NCBI GenBank assembly: GCA_020446815.1
Contig: JAGRDY010000032.1
Span: forward strand, 1-64,000
Reading direction: 5' to 3'
From: Paracoccaceae bacterium
GTDB lineage: Bacteria; Pseudomonadota; Alphaproteobacteria; Rhodobacterales; Rhodobacteraceae
Length of the DNA stretch: 64,000 nt
The notes beneath the pieces are model-generated. The model made no database searches and was not told the DNA's origin. It worked only from the letters and a program-made list of their open reading frames with translations. Below are positions 62,463-64,000 of this stretch, one piece after another. Both the position numbers and the translations under genes were made by a program. Position 1 is the stretch's first letter, and each line of letters starts with the position of its first letter.

Positions 62463-62482
62463 ACACGCGACATGTCGCGTGT
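62463..62482. promoter_or_regulatory. Perfect 20-bp palindrome
   Basis: ACACGCGACATGTCGCGTGT reads the same on both strands. It lies 66-85 bp upstream of the next gene in a gene-free stretch of the mobile module. It could be a repressor operator or a crossover site for the adjacent recombinases; the sequence does not decide between them. Confidence 0.6.
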
Positions 62483-62547
62483 GACCCCGGGCAGGGGGCT
62501 TGACGCGGCTCATCGTGAGCCCGCGCATCGTGAGAAGGAACAGATCG

Positions 62548-62946
62548 ATGCAAGAAGACCATCATCTGCGTGCCCTGCACCGGCACGTTCGGACGATAGA
62601 GGCGTTCGCAGCCTGGCTGCGGGACAGGTCGGATGACCTGATCGACGCCGTCGACCTCCTCGGCGGCGCGCACTGGGTCACGCGGACCGCCGACACGGTC
62701 CACGCGATCAGGAAGGGGGCGACACTCGAGAGCCGCCTCGCGGACCTCAAAGAGATCCGACGCTTTCTCCATCTCGAATACGCCGGGCGCCCGGGCAGCG
62801 AAGAGCAGGCCAGATTTGCCGCCGTTCATCCCGATGATCCTCGCGCGGACACGGCGCGTCTCTGCGCCGAGGCCCTCGATCGCGGAATCGCTGGCATTGA
62901 GGCTATCGAGCGCGCTGCGGCCGTTCAGGCGCGGGAGGTGGCGTGA
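62548..62946 (+). CDS. Hypothetical helical protein of the mobile module
   Basis: A 132-residue protein, mostly helical and charged (LRALHRHVRTIEAFAAWLRD), with no membrane segment. ATG at 62548 follows GAGAAGGAACAG, a good ribosome-binding site. Codon bias supports it. Its TGA overlaps the next ATG (TGATG), so the two genes are coupled. No family is recognised. Confidence 0.65.
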   Translation: MQEDHHLRALHRHVRTIEAFAAWLRDRSDDLIDAVDLLGGAHWVTRTADTVHAIRKGATLESRLADLKEIRRFLHLEYAGRPGSEEQARFAAVHPDDPRADTARLCAEALDRGIAGIEAIERAAAVQAREVA

Positions 62947-63329
62947 TGCAGACCCGCGAAGACCACCTCGCCGTAGCCCGTGATCTCACTATGAAAGCCG
63001 CGCGCTGGCTCGCTTTGCTCCGGTTCCAGGGCCGACCCGGCACGCCGATGTTCCTTTTCGGCCTCAGCACGTATCACGACATGTTCGACCCCGACGCAAC
63101 GGACGTGGCGCGTTTCCTCGCCTGCAAGCGCATGTTGCCCGCCGTCGAACGGCAGAAAGTGGTCGAAAGCTGGAAGGCAGAGGAAGCTCTGGCGCTCAAC
63201 GGGCCAATGAAGCCCCATCGTCTCGAATGGCACACGACGTTGCGCGGTGCGGCCCTCGAAACCGTCGCAGATCTGTTGCGCGAGGCAATCGACCGCTTCC
63301 GATCGGCAGGGACATCGGCCGAAGAGTGA
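62946..63329 (+). CDS. Hypothetical protein coupled to the preceding gene
   Basis: A 127-residue protein. It begins MQTREDHLAVARDLTMKAAR and contains PMFLFGLSTYHDMFDPDATD; mostly helical, no signal peptide. ATG at 62946 was chosen, with a GTG one codon earlier as alternative. It shares translational coupling with the upstream unknown gene and precedes the exonuclease gene by 205 bp. Function unknown; possibly an accessory factor of the element. Confidence 0.62.
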   Translation: MQTREDHLAVARDLTMKAARWLALLRFQGRPGTPMFLFGLSTYHDMFDPDATDVARFLACKRMLPAVERQKVVESWKAEEALALNGPMKPHRLEWHTTLRGAALETVADLLREAIDRFRSAGTSAEE

Positions 63330-63534
63330 CGGCCGAGATCGCCAGGGAGCGGCACCGGGCTCGGTCGAGCTTCGGTGCCGCCGTCTTCGGTCGCCAAAGT
63401 CAGCCTGCGCCCGTTCCAACGTTGAAGCAGGCGCGGGAATTTCCTTCACGACCGCCGCGATCGGCCAACCGGTATGATCAAGTCGAACAGGTTGGCGGCC
63501 CGGCCGATGACCCAACATAGGAGGCAGCAGAGCA

Positions 63535-64000
63535 TGTCAATCACACCGTCGGACAATCGGCTTACCGACTTCGTCATGCTCGATTTCGAGGCCTCGGGGC
63601 TTGAGCCCGATGGCTGGCCGATCGAGATCGGATTGTCGTGGATCACGCAATCGGGCCGAATCGGGACCTGGTCGTCGCTGATCCGGCCGGATGAGGATTG
63701 GTCGATGGACGGCTGGTCAGAACTAAGCGCAGAGATACATGCGATTTCGCTGGTCGAGCTCGACGCGGCCCCGCCGGCGGAAGACGTCGCGCGCGAGGCG
63801 TTCGCACGCTGCGACGGGCGTCTCATCCTCTCGGACGCTCCCGAATTCGAGCAGCGCTGGCTCGACTGCCTTCTGGGCACGATCGGGAAGGCCGGTTGGA
63901 TCACCGTCCGCGACTATGACGTGGCGACATTCAGCTTGGCGGACGGTCTCCGTATCGACCGGGTTTACGAGTATCTCGCGCGGCACCCGGCGCCGCATCG
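63535..64000 (+). CDS. DEDDh-type 3'-5' exonuclease (partial, runs off window)
   Basis: At least 155 residues. Exo I motif is LDFEASGLEPDGWPIEIG (Asp and Glu ligands), Exo II-like Asp lies in LSDAPEFEQRWL, and the final residues HPAPHR look like the start of the His-containing Exo III motif, cut by the window end. It resembles DnaQ-like exonucleases of RNase T type. GGAGG precedes the ATG at 63535. It would act on single-stranded ends of nucleic acid. Its role in the element is unknown. Confidence 0.8.

Noticed and set aside
1-64000. CRISPR array or rRNA operon
   Set aside because: No regularly spaced repeats of 24-40 bp and no rRNA-like sequence were seen.

Overview
The window is GC-rich chromosomal DNA that looks like a member of the Rhodobacteraceae (Alphaproteobacteria). 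Support for this comes from the bolA-grxD pair, the DUF4169/ribbon-helix-helix genes behind fumC, two gap paralogues enclosing a tiny membrane-protein gene, a DUF6476 gene back to back with an RluA-family gene, CarD, an Anbu protease and a DctBD-TRAP cluster. These are family recognitions from memory; no database was searched.

Layout. Positions 1-2400 hold phage-like unknown genes and two small membrane-protein genes. They abut the 3' end of a tRNA-Ser(CGA) gene at 2426-2515, which looks like the edge of an integrated element. Positions 2700-53400 are mostly core genome. This part contains a membrane hydrolase/P450 pair; fumC; a TylF-type methyltransferase; gap, gap2 and tkt with LacI-type operators; zapA; bolA-grxD; a 2OG-Fe(II) oxygenase; argE; an RluA-type pseudouridine synthase; rpoH; pepF; Anbu; an SCP2/lysophospholipase pair; and a TPR/SUV3-like helicase/S4/ferredoxin/CarD run. 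It continues with a Kef-type antiporter, a large GspL/PilM-like plus GspC/PilP-like fusion protein, a SIMPL protein, metY, a dipeptide ABC operon with an M24 peptidase inside it, and the dctBD two-component genes followed by dctPQM.

Positions 53400-64000 are accessory DNA. A MITE-like repeat is followed by an HTH gene fragment broken at the end of a truncated IS66 element. Next comes a module with a KfrA-like DNA-binding protein and a large XPD/DinG-like helicase on the minus strand. A tandem-HTH regulator, two overlapping tyrosine recombinases, two unknown genes and a DEDDh exonuclease lie on the plus strand. The HTH gene and the first recombinase are each interrupted by one in-frame stop codon (TAG at 58190, TAA at 60272), while the flanking reading frame stays intact.

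How the parts work together. The gap, gap2, tkt and fumC genes serve central carbon metabolism, and the gap promoters carry TGTTA-N4-TAACA-like operators. dctBD would sense a C4-dicarboxylate-like ligand and control the TRAP transporter, but its DctD has lost the residues needed for ATP hydrolysis and sigma-54 contact. The most novel-looking content is the 54.9-64 kb mobile module and the pilus/secretion-like fusion protein at 33.6-36.2 kb.
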